Assembly (NCBI GenBank): GCA_000432735.1
Contig: FR887782.1
Location: 5,151-69,150 of the forward strand
Origin: Bacteroides sp. CAG:443
GTDB lineage: Bacteria > Bacteroidota > Bacteroidia > Bacteroidales > Bacteroidaceae
Length of the DNA: 64,000 bases
Direction: 5' to 3'
Position numbers and translations under genes: made by a program. Positions 44,244 to 52,800 of this stretch are shown piece by piece. The notes under the pieces were generated by a model. The model was not told the origin of the DNA and did no database searches. It saw nothing but the letters and a program-made list of their open reading frames with translations. Every line of letters starts with the position of its first letter. The stretch's first letter is position 1.

Positions 44244-45542
44244 ATGGAACATTCTTCTTTATCTTTGCTGGAGCTGAATTCACTGGTACGTAAAAGTATT
44301 CGTACGTGCCTGCCCGATACGTATTGGGTACAGGCCGAACTTAGTGATGTACGTGCCAATTATTCGGGACATTGTTATCTGGAGTTTGTACAGAAAGATG
44401 CAAAAGGCAATATGCTAGTTGCGAAGGCACGGGGGATTATCTGGAGCAATGTATATTATCCGTTGAAGGCCTATTTTGAGCGGAAAACGGGACAGGCGTT
44501 TGTTTCAGGCATCAAGGTGCTGGTAAAGGTGAGTGTCGATTTCCACGAACTGTATGGTTATTCGTTGACTGTTCTTGATATTGATCCGACATATACGTTG
44601 GGCGATATGGCACTTCGCCGGAAAGAAATCTTGAAACGACTGGACGAAGAAGGTGTCTTGACGCTGAACAAAGAACTGGAGTTGCCGGAATTGACGCAAC
44701 GGATCGCTGTCATTTCTTCGGCTACGGCGGCTGGCTATGGTGATTTTTGTAATCAGCTGGAACATAATTCTTTTGGCTTTATCTTTTATCCTCGTTTGTT
44801 CCCGGCTGTTATGCAAGGCGACCGTGTGGAAAGTTCCATTATCCGTGCGCTGGAAAAAATCAATGCGGAGCGCGAACACTGGGATGTTGTAGTAATCATC
44901 CGGGGTGGTGGTGCTACGTCCGATTTGTCGGGTTTCGATACTTACGAGCTTGCAACCAATTGTGCTCAGTTTCCCTTGCCTATCATTACAGGTATCGGGC
45001 ATGAGCGTGATGATACGGTGCTCGATATGATAGCTCATACGCGAGTTAAAACTCCGACGGCAGCTGCCGAGTTTTTGATAGACCATATGAGGCAGACAGC
45101 AGAGCGTCTGGAAGAATATTCTCAGTTTTTTTATCAAGAACTTCCGGCCTTGTTTCTTCGCCGGAAGGAACAGTTTGAACAATGGGTTTCACGTATTCCG
45201 GTACGGGTGCAGATGCGTCTGCAACATGAACGTTTCCGTCAGGAGCGATTGACGAAACAGTTGCAGATGGGATGGCAGACCCGTTTGTTGAAAGAGGAGT
45301 ATCGTTTGCAGGTAGACCGCCGGATAGCCGTGGCGTTGGAATCAATCCTGCAACGAGAGAGGCACCGTCTGGCTATGCTGGAACAGCAGGTGAAATCGTC
45401 TTCACCGGACTTATTGTTGAAAAAAGGGTATAGCATCACCCTAAAGAATGGAAAAGCAGTGACAGATGCATCCCAGCTTCTTCCGGGAGATGAAGTAACT
45501 ACCCGGGTGGCAAAAGGAGAATTTAAGAGTAAAGTGATATAA
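44244..45542 (+). CDS. xseA: Exodeoxyribonuclease VII large subunit
   Basis: Single-strand nuclease subunit, 432 residues from the ATG at 44244. An ATG at 44235 adds three residues but leaves only about 7 bases of leader after the predicted transcript start, so 44244 is preferred. The N-terminal OB-fold contains TYWVQAELSDVRANYSGHCY. The catalytic domain has RIAVISSATAAGYGDF, VVIIRGGGATSDLSGFD and TGIGHERDDTVLD. A long coiled coil follows and a C-terminal beta-strand region. xseB follows after two bases. Confidence 0.95.
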   Translation: MEHSSLSLLELNSLVRKSIRTCLPDTYWVQAELSDVRANYSGHCYLEFVQKDAKGNMLVAKARGIIWSNVYYPLKAYFERKTGQAFVSGIKVLVKVSVDFHELYGYSLTVLDIDPTYTLGDMALRRKEILKRLDEEGVLTLNKELELPELTQRIAVISSATAAGYGDFCNQLEHNSFGFIFYPRLFPAVMQGDRVESSIIRALEKINAEREHWDVVVIIRGGGATSDLSGFDTYELATNCAQFPLPIITGIGHERDDTVLDMIAHTRVKTPTAAAEFLIDHMRQTAERLEEYSQFFYQELPALFLRRKEQFEQWVSRIPVRVQMRLQHERFRQERLTKQLQMGWQTRLLKEEYRLQVDRRIAVALESILQRERHRLAMLEQQVKSSSPDLLLKKGYSITLKNGKAVTDASQLLPGDEVTTRVAKGEFKSKVI

Positions 45543-45544
45543 TT

Positions 45545-45763
45545 ATGGCAGCGAAAAAGGAAACGTATACCGAGGCTATGAAGCGTCTGGAGGCTATCGT
45601 AGCACGAATTGAAAGCAATGAACTCGATATTGATGAACTGGGCGACAATTTAAAAGAGGCTCAAAAGCTGATAAAATATTGTCGCGAGAAGTTGTATAAG
45701 GCAGATGTCGAAATCAAAAAGATGCTTGATGAAGGCAGTTCTGTGGAAAAAAGCAGTGATTAA
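45545..45763 (+). CDS. xseB: Exodeoxyribonuclease VII small subunit
   Basis: Helical partner of XseA, 72 residues. KKETYTEAMKRLEAIVARIE and ELDIDELGDNLKEAQKLIKY are characteristic. It starts two bases after the xseA stop and ends 77 bases before ilvE, with the ilvE promoter between. Confidence 0.94.
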   Translation: MAAKKETYTEAMKRLEAIVARIESNELDIDELGDNLKEAQKLIKYCREKLYKADVEIKKMLDEGSSVEKSSD

Positions 45764-45764
45764 G

Positions 45765-45795
45765 TTGGATTTTGCAAATATAAGCCTTACTTTTG
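45765..45795 (+). promoter_or_regulatory. Promoter of ilvE
   Basis: TTG at 45765-45767, a 20-base spacer, then TACTTTTG at 45788-45795, 45 bases upstream of the ilvE ATG. Confidence 0.6.
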
Positions 45796-45840
45796 TTCGA
45801 ACACTTATAACGGAATGTAAAACATAAACATTATAGTAAA

Positions 45841-46860
45841 ATGAAAGAAATTGATTGGTCTAATCTGTCTTTTGGTTACATGAAGACAGATTACAATGTA
45901 CGTTGTTACTATCGTGACGGGAAATGGGGTGAACTGGAACTTTGTTCGGAAGAAACGTTGAATATTCACATGGCTGCAACTTGTCTGCACTACGGACAGG
46001 AAGCTTTCGAAGGTTTGAAAGCTTATCGTGGTAAAGACGGCAAGATTCGTGTGTTCCGTCCGCAGGCCAATGCCGAACGTCTGCAAAGTACTTGTAGAGG
46101 TATCTTGATGCCTGAACTGTCGACCGAGAAATTCTGTGAGGCAGTACGTATGGTTGTAAAGGCAAACGAACGTTTCATTCCTCCTTATGAAAGCGGAGCT
46201 TCTCTTTATATCCGTCCGTTGCTGATTGGTACAGGAGCACAGGTCGGTGTTCATCCGGCAAACGAATATCTGTTTGTGATTTTCGTTACTCCGGTAGGTC
46301 CTTATTTCAAAGGTGGATTTGCTACCAATCCGTACGTTATTATTCGTGAATATGACCGTGCTGCTCCGCTGGGAACTGGTACTTTCAAGGTGGGTGGTAA
46401 CTATGCTGCCAGTCTTCGTGCCAACAAGATGGCGCACGATGCAGGTTATGCCAGCGAATTTTATCTGGATGCTAAGGAAAAGAAATACATTGATGAGTGT
46501 GGTGCTGCCAACTTCTTTGGTATCAAAAACAATACTTACGTGACACCGTTGTCGACTTCTATCCTTCCGTCTATTACAAACCGCAGCTTGATGCAGCTTG
46601 CCGAAGACATGGGTCTGAAAGTAGAACGCCGTCCGATTCCGGAAGAAGAGCTTTCTACGTTCGAAGAAGCGGGTGCATGTGGAACAGCAGCCGTTATCAG
46701 TCCGATTGAGCGCATCGACGATTTGGAAAACCATAAGTCGTATGTCATTGCAAAAGATGGCAAACCGGGACCTGTCAGTGAGAAACTGTACAACAAACTG
46801 CGTGCAATCCAGTATGGTGACGAGGCTGATCCGTACGGATGGGTAATGATTGTAGAGTAA
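45841..46860 (+). CDS. ilvE: Branched-chain amino acid aminotransferase
   Basis: Class IV PLP aminotransferase of 339 residues for the last step of Leu, Ile and Val synthesis. HYGQEAFEGLKAYRGKDGKI and the PLP-lysine region KVGGNYAASLRANKMAHDAG are clear. DECGAANFFGIKNN and TSILPSITNRSLMQLAEDMG are also present. The length matches the eukaryote-like (BCAT type II) group. No other ilv genes are adjacent. Confidence 0.95.
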   Translation: MKEIDWSNLSFGYMKTDYNVRCYYRDGKWGELELCSEETLNIHMAATCLHYGQEAFEGLKAYRGKDGKIRVFRPQANAERLQSTCRGILMPELSTEKFCEAVRMVVKANERFIPPYESGASLYIRPLLIGTGAQVGVHPANEYLFVIFVTPVGPYFKGGFATNPYVIIREYDRAAPLGTGTFKVGGNYAASLRANKMAHDAGYASEFYLDAKEKKYIDECGAANFFGIKNNTYVTPLSTSILPSITNRSLMQLAEDMGLKVERRPIPEEELSTFEEAGACGTAAVISPIERIDDLENHKSYVIAKDGKPGPVSEKLYNKLRAIQYGDEADPYGWVMIVE

Positions 46861-46906
46861 TTATTACTGATAAACTATAAATAATCAACCTTAAATTTTT
46901 AATGCT

Positions 46907-47527
46907 ATGTTAAAACTAAACTCAGAGTTAAGAGCTGTTTCGCGTACAACATTGTCGGGTAACTGGATGATGGCTGCGCTTGCTACATTGGTTTATCTGC
47001 TGATAGCAGGAGGGGTTAGTTCCATTCCTGTTGCAGGAAGTGTACTTGCCATTATCATAACGTATCCGCTTGCGTATGGATTTGCAATATTGTTTCTCGA
47101 CTTGTTCCGTGAGGGGAAGCCTATTGACATAGGAAAACTGTTCGATGGCTTCAAAGATTTTGGAAGAGTCTGGGGAACGTTGATTTTAGTTGCTATCTAT
47201 ACGATTCTGTGGACCTGCTTGTTGATTATTCCAGGTATTGTCAAATCGTATTCATACGCTTTGACTCCTTTTATATTAAAGGATGAGCCGGAATTGAAAT
47301 ACAATGCAGCTATCGAAAAAAGCATGCGTATGATGGACGGCTATAAGATGAAGTTATTTCTGCTCGATTTGAGCTTTATCGGCTGGATGATTTTGTCTGT
47401 ATTGACTTTGGGTATCGGATTGCTGTTCTTGCAACCTTACATGAATACGGCTCGTGCTGCTTTCTATGAAGACCTGAAGGCAGAATTAAGCGATAGATAT
47501 GTAAGCGAAGAAGAGAATAATAATTGA
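46907..47527 (+). CDS. DUF975-family membrane protein
   Basis: Membrane protein of 206 residues with about four to five hydrophobic segments. The DUF975 hallmarks are LSGNWMMAALATLVYLLIAG, the LTIPGIVKSYSYALTPFIL type segment (seen as LLIIPGIVKSYSYALTPF), and EDLKAEL at the end. It starts 46 bases after ilvE and may be read through from it. A terminator follows at 47550-47587. The function of the family is unknown. Confidence 0.82.
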   Translation: MLKLNSELRAVSRTTLSGNWMMAALATLVYLLIAGGVSSIPVAGSVLAIIITYPLAYGFAILFLDLFREGKPIDIGKLFDGFKDFGRVWGTLILVAIYTILWTCLLIIPGIVKSYSYALTPFILKDEPELKYNAAIEKSMRMMDGYKMKLFLLDLSFIGWMILSVLTLGIGLLFLQPYMNTARAAFYEDLKAELSDRYVSEEENNN

Positions 47528-47549
47528 TTTATAAATCACCACAGTATAT

Positions 47550-47587
47550 GCGGACAGGCAGAGGAAGACAGACCTCTGTCTGTCCGC
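47550..47587 (+). terminator. Terminator after the DUF975 gene
   Basis: GCGGACAGGCAGAGG (47550-47564) pairs with CCTCTGTCTGTCCGC (47573-47587) with one short mismatch; TGTTTTCT follows. Confidence 0.75.
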
Positions 47588-47608
47588 TGTTTTCTATGGT
47601 GATTCTTT

Positions 47609-47640
47609 TTTGTCCGTTCCGGCGAAAAAACGTACCTTTG
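47609..47640 (+). promoter_or_regulatory. Promoter of trmB-mrp
   Basis: TTTG at 47609-47612, a 20-base spacer and TACCTTTG at 47633-47640. The start is predicted near 47647, 22 bases before the trmB ATG. Confidence 0.7.
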
Positions 47641-47668
47641 TGCCCAAAACAAGAAGAACTCAGTAAAG

Positions 47669-48427
47669 ATGGGAAAAGGAAAGCTGGCAAAGTTTGCAGA
47701 TATGGCGGAATATCCGCATGTGTTCGAATATCCGTATTCGGTAGTAGATGATGTTCCGTTCGAGATGAAAGGAAAATGGAACCGCGATTTCTTTAAAAAT
47801 GAGAATCCGATTGTGCTGGAGTTAGGGTGCGGTCGGGGTGAATATACCGTGGGACTGGCGCGACGTTATGCCGACAAGAATTTCATCGGGGTGGATATAA
47901 AGGGTGCACGTATGTGGACGGGAGCTACCGAAGCCCTGAATGAAGGACTGAAAAACGCAGCTTTTCTAAGAACCAACATCGAAATCATCGACCGCTTTTT
48001 TGCTCCGGGAGAAGTGAGTGAAATCTGGCTGACGTTCTCCGATCCGCAGATGAAGAAAGCTACCAAGCGACTGACTTCTACGTTTTTCATGAACCGTTAC
48101 CGTAAGTTTCTTGTGCCGGATGGACTGGTACATTTGAAAACGGACAGCAATTTCATGTTTACTTATACCAAGTACATGATAGAAGCCAATAAGTTGCCGG
48201 TAGAATTTATCACCGACGATTTGTATCATTCGGGGATGGATGACGATATTTTGAGCATCCGTACCTATTACGAACAGCAATGGCTGGATCGGGGATTGAA
48301 TATAAAGTACATTAAATTCCGCTTGCCTCAGGAAGGAGAGCTACAGGAACCTGACGTAGAAATCGAACTGGATGATTACCGTAGTTATAATCGCAGTAAG
48401 CGCAGCGGACTGAAAACAAGTAAATAA
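47669..48427 (+). CDS. trmB: tRNA (guanine-N7)-methyltransferase
   Basis: SAM-dependent enzyme of 252 residues that methylates G46 of tRNA. The SAM loop is VLELGCGRGEYTVGLA, and NFIGVDIKGARMWTG follows. EIWLTFSDPQMKKATKRL and HLKTDSNFMFTY are the TrmB signatures (the usual FPDPW appears as FSDPQ, a common Bacteroidetes form by my recollection). The ORF before it in another frame is ignored. It is followed 12 bases later by mrp. Confidence 0.92.
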   Translation: MGKGKLAKFADMAEYPHVFEYPYSVVDDVPFEMKGKWNRDFFKNENPIVLELGCGRGEYTVGLARRYADKNFIGVDIKGARMWTGATEALNEGLKNAAFLRTNIEIIDRFFAPGEVSEIWLTFSDPQMKKATKRLTSTFFMNRYRKFLVPDGLVHLKTDSNFMFTYTKYMIEANKLPVEFITDDLYHSGMDDDILSIRTYYEQQWLDRGLNIKYIKFRLPQEGELQEPDVEIELDDYRSYNRSKRSGLKTSK

Positions 48428-48439
48428 TAATAGGTAAAT

Positions 48440-49543
48440 ATGATGACACTTTATCCAAAACTGATTCTTGATGCACTGGCAACGGTGCGTTATCCGGGAA
48501 ACGGAAAGAATATTGTGGAAGCCGAAATGGTGGCCGACAATATTCGTATCGACGGGATGAAGGTAAGCTTCTCATTAATTTTTGAGAAGCCGACCGATCC
48601 GTTTATGAAATCGGTAGTCAAGTCTGCCGAAACAGCTATTCATACCTACGTATCGAAGGAGGTAGAAGTGACAATCGCTACCGAAAGCCGTCAGGCGGCT
48701 CGTCCGGAACCGGGAAAAATGCTTCCGCAGGTGAAGAATGTGATAGCCGTTTCTTCCGGTAAAGGTGGAGTAGGTAAATCTACAGTAGCAGCCAATCTGG
48801 CTGTAGCACTTTCCAAGTTAGGCTATAAGGTTGGTTTGCTCGATGCCGATATCTTCGGTCCTTCTGTACCTAAGATGTTTCAGGTAGAGGATGCTCGTCC
48901 GTATGCAGAAATGGTGGACGGCCGTGATTTGATCGTGCCGATTGAGAAATATGGTATCGAACTGCTCTCTATCGGTTTTTTTGTCGATCCGGATCAGGCT
49001 ACTTTGTGGCGTGGAGGTATGGCAAGTAACGCCTTGAAACAATTGGTTGGCGATGCGAAATGGGGAGATCTTGACTATTTTATTCTTGATACTCCTCCGG
49101 GCACCAGTGACATTCACCTGACTCTGCTTCAAACGCTTGCCATTACGGGAGCTGTTATTGTAAGTACTCCGCAGGAAGTTGCCCTTGCCGATGCACGTAA
49201 GGGTATCAATATGTACATGAATGATAAGGTGAATGTTCCTATCCTCGGACTGGTAGAAAATATGTCATGGTTTACTCCGGCAGAACTTCCCGAGAACAAA
49301 TATTATCTTTTCGGTAAGGAAGGAACCAAACGGCTGGCAGAAGAATTGCATGTGCCGTTGCTGGGACAGATTCCTATTGTACAGAGCATCTGCGAAAACG
49401 GAGATAAAGGAACACCGGTTGCGCTGGATGAAACCTCTGTTACCGGACAGGCTTTCCTGGAACTGGCACGCAATGTCGTAGCACAAACCGAAAAACGGAA
49501 TGCTGAATTGGCACCGACTCAGGTTGTAAAGACGCATAAATAA
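48440..49543 (+). CDS. mrp: Mrp/NBP35-family P-loop ATPase, Fe-S cluster carrier-like
   Basis: ATPase of 367 residues thought to carry or deliver Fe-S clusters. It has an N-terminal MIP18/DUF59 domain (residues 1-85), then the deviant Walker A SSGKGGVGKSTVAANLA, LLDADIFGPSVPKMF, and DTPPGTSDIHLTLLQ. The CxxC cluster-binding pair usually found after ENMS is absent: the protein has a single cysteine (SICENGD). It may therefore bind cofactor differently or act on a partner. Either of two adjacent ATGs may be the start. A terminator follows. Confidence 0.93.
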   Translation: MMTLYPKLILDALATVRYPGNGKNIVEAEMVADNIRIDGMKVSFSLIFEKPTDPFMKSVVKSAETAIHTYVSKEVEVTIATESRQAARPEPGKMLPQVKNVIAVSSGKGGVGKSTVAANLAVALSKLGYKVGLLDADIFGPSVPKMFQVEDARPYAEMVDGRDLIVPIEKYGIELLSIGFFVDPDQATLWRGGMASNALKQLVGDAKWGDLDYFILDTPPGTSDIHLTLLQTLAITGAVIVSTPQEVALADARKGINMYMNDKVNVPILGLVENMSWFTPAELPENKYYLFGKEGTKRLAEELHVPLLGQIPIVQSICENGDKGTPVALDETSVTGQAFLELARNVVAQTEKRNAELAPTQVVKTHK

Positions 49544-49566
49544 GTACATACGCGAAACATATATAG

Positions 49567-49615
49567 AGGAGAATACTCTCTTTCTGCAAAAGTGAAGGAG
49601 GGTATTCTCCTTTTT
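49567..49615 (+). terminator. Terminator after mrp
   Basis: AGGAGAATACTCTC (49567-49580) pairs with GAGGGTATTCTCCT (49598-49611), then TTTTTC. Confidence 0.85.
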
Positions 49616-49630
49616 CTATGGAATATCTTA

Positions 49631-49721
49631 AAAAACATGGGCAGGTTTTAGGAAAAACGTGGGCGGAAACTGAGCAAAACGTGGGCATGTTTTCTTTCAA
49701 ACCTCGGCGGATTTTGGAAAG
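49631..49721. repeat. Tandem array of about 22-bp G+C-rich units, copy E
   Basis: Four units start at 49631, 49653, 49676 and 49699. Members include AAAAACATGGGCAGGTTTT, AAAAACGTGGGCGGAAAC, AAAACGTGGGCATGTTTT and AAACCTCGGCGGATTTT. Start-to-start distances are 22, 23 and 23 bp. It lies between the mrp terminator and the alpha-2-macroglobulin gene, in a 318-base region without other genes. The same unit type flanks the palindrome pairs of copies B, C and D. Confidence 0.7.
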
Positions 49722-49870
49722 AAGTTTCAGCCGATGAGTAGGGCATTTTGTTATTTTCAGGAAAAACCTTGTCTGAGTTTCAGATAATTTAATTAAAATC
49801 AGTGCAGCCTTTAAGGAAATAATTCTTTTCTTTATAGAACAATGTTATGTGAAACCAAACTATGCACAAT

Positions 49871-52800
49871 ATGAAGAAAGTACATCTGTTGAGCTGGCTA
49901 GTGCTGTTTATCAGTTTATTCCCTTCTATCTTGCAGGCACAAAGTTACGATGAACTTTGGAAAGAGGTAGAAGTAAGCCAGAAGAAGGACTTGCCGAAAA
50001 CGGTGATTAGTGTAGTTGATAAAATATACACTAAGGCAAAAGGTGAAAAGAACATCCCTCAAATGATGAAGGCTTACATTGTACGTGCCGAATCACGCAT
50101 CCGGCTTACTCCGGACAGCGCACAGGCAGAGTACGATGGCATCCGGCGCTGGGCGGAAAGTGAAACAAATCTTGTGGGCCGTGCCGCACTGAATCATATA
50201 ATGGGTAGTCTGATACTGGATAATCAGCAATTGGGTACGGAAGATGATGCCATACGGTATTTCCGTCTTTCACTGAAAGACAAGGAGGCATTGGGCGAGG
50301 CTTCTGCCAAGGACTTCCGTCCGATGACCACTTCCGGCGAACTGAGTGAGAAATACCTGAATGATAATATGTTCGACCTGCTTTCGCGGCAGGCAATCGA
50401 TCGGTTGTCGGCTTATCGTTTTGTGGGCGATCGTCAGAAGTGTGTGTCGGAAGCATTGGCTTTGTACGATGACTTAATAACGTTTTATGGCGACAATAAT
50501 AATCGTCAGGCGGCTTTGCTTACCAAAGAAGCGCGGGTATTGTACTGCTGGGAAGGTGCAGGAAGTGGTATTGTGCGTGAGGCACTGACACCGGAGAAAG
50601 CAGTGGAAGAATTGCGTAAGCTGGCAGAGGAGTACAAGGATTTGCCTGTCTGCGCCGATGTATATGTGAAATTGGCATATGTTTACCGCATGAACAATCA
50701 GCCACTCAAGTCGGTTGAGGCTGCACGTGAAGGAATAAAGAAATACCCTGAGCACGAATGGGTATCTCAGTTGCGTTCATACATCGATTTTGCTTCCAGT
50801 CCGTATCTTTCGGTCAATATTCCGCTGGTATATCCTAAGCAGGAAGCAGATATCAATGTGACGTATGCCAACCTGAAAGGTGTATCTTTCGAACTGTATC
50901 GTCTGAAGATTTCACCTGCTTCTTCGTTGCTTCGCGGCAATCTGAAGGAGGAAACCTTGATAAAGAATTACGGAACTAAAATAGCTTCTCGCCATTATGC
51001 TTTATCGCCGACTCCCGATTACGAAAAGCGTGACACGGTGTTGCACTATACCTTGCCCGAAGCAGGAATTTATATGCTGAAACAGATTCCTCAAGAGGCG
51101 GAGAAAGGCATCGATTATTCACTGCTGTTTGTTTCTCCTTATCAGTGCATCAGCATTCCTGTGTCCGAGGAACGTAAGGAGTTTGTTGTGGTGGATAAGC
51201 TGACGGGTAAACCTGTTCCGGGAGCGGAAGTCGTTACGTATCGGTTGAACAGCAACGAATACAGCGTTCTTCAGGTATACAAAACCGATGGAAAAGGCAG
51301 TACGATGGTCGACATTCCCCGCTTGGGCAGGATTTATTACAATGTCCGTATGGCAGGAAATGACTTTGCTGCTATCTCGAGCATAGGAGGAAACGCATCG
51401 TTTGTCAGAGAAACGGTACAAGAATGGAAGAAAAAAGTGAACTTATTTACCGACCGTTCGCTGTATCGTCCGGGACAGAAAGTCTATGTTTCCGGTATAG
51501 TTTACGAACAGAACGGTGATTCTCTTCGGGTGGTCAAGGGAGAAAAGACTTCCCTGAAATTGTATTCTTCCGAACAAAGTGTGGCGGAGAGTGCGGCATC
51601 GACCGACGATTTTGGTGTACTGTCGGGCGAATTTGTTTTGCCGCAGAACCTGCTTCCCGGCACGTATTATGTGTCGACAGACGGAGCTTCTGCCATTATC
51701 AAGGTCGAAGAATACAAGCGCCCTACTTTCGATGTGGTCTTTACTCCTTACGAAGATACGTACAATATGGGCGATTCCCTTACCGTAAAAGGGGAGGCAA
51801 AGACGTTTGCCGGCGCACCTGTCCGCATGGCGAGGGTGAGATATACGGTTTCACGTACCGAAAGAACTTGGTTCCGCATGGGAGGTATCAATAAGGTTGA
51901 GTTGGAAACTGGAGAAGTTCAGACCGATGCCGATGGACAGTTTCGGGTGAACATGGTACTTACTGCTCCCGAAACAACCGATTGGGGCGGACTGGGTTAC
52001 CGTTACTATGTATATGAAGTACAGGCGGAGGTGACGGATGGTGCCAGTGAAACACAGTCTGGGTCTTTATCTCTTCCGGTAGGCAAACAGTCGTTGGGCT
52101 TGCAGATACGAGGACTGTCGGATCTCGTTATGCGTGAAAAACAGGAGAAGGTGCAGTTCATGGCATTGAATCTGAACGGTACTCCTGTAAAGACAGAGGT
52201 TCGTTACCGTGTGTTTGCACTGGATCAGGAAGGTAATAAGGGTAAGCAGCAACTAGAGGGTAAGGCTGTGGCACAGCAGTCGTTTGTACCTTCCGACCTG
52301 CTGGCATTGCCTTCCGGTAAATATCGTATCGAAATCTCGGCAACGGATGCGCAGGGACGGACTTGTACGGCGGAACAGGATTTTACTTTGTTCTCACGTT
52401 TGGATACTCGACTTCCTTATCCGGCTGTCGACTGGTTCTATCAGGATGGAAACGAATTCAGCGATTCGGCTCCGGCGACTTTGTATGTTGGAACCAGCGA
52501 AAAGGATGTTTATTTGCTGGTCGACGTGTATAGTGGAAACAAACGAATTGCTTCTCAACGACTGACGCTGAGTGATGAAATCAAAACGTTCAGCTATCCC
52601 TATCAGAAAATGTATGGTGATGGCATTTCCGTAAACTTTGCTTTTATGCGAAACGGTAGTCTGTACAGCAGGCAGGCAACAATCATCCGACCGGAACCGG
52701 AAAAGAAACTGACGTTGAAATGGGAAACTTTCAGGGATAAATTGCAGCCGGGCAGTCAGGAAGAATGGCGGATGCGTGTGACGGATGCTACGGGAAAGCC

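Noticed and set aside
49631..49721. CRISPR-like array
   Set aside because: The period of 22-23 bp is the repeat itself with no spacer sequences, units vary, and no cas genes are present.
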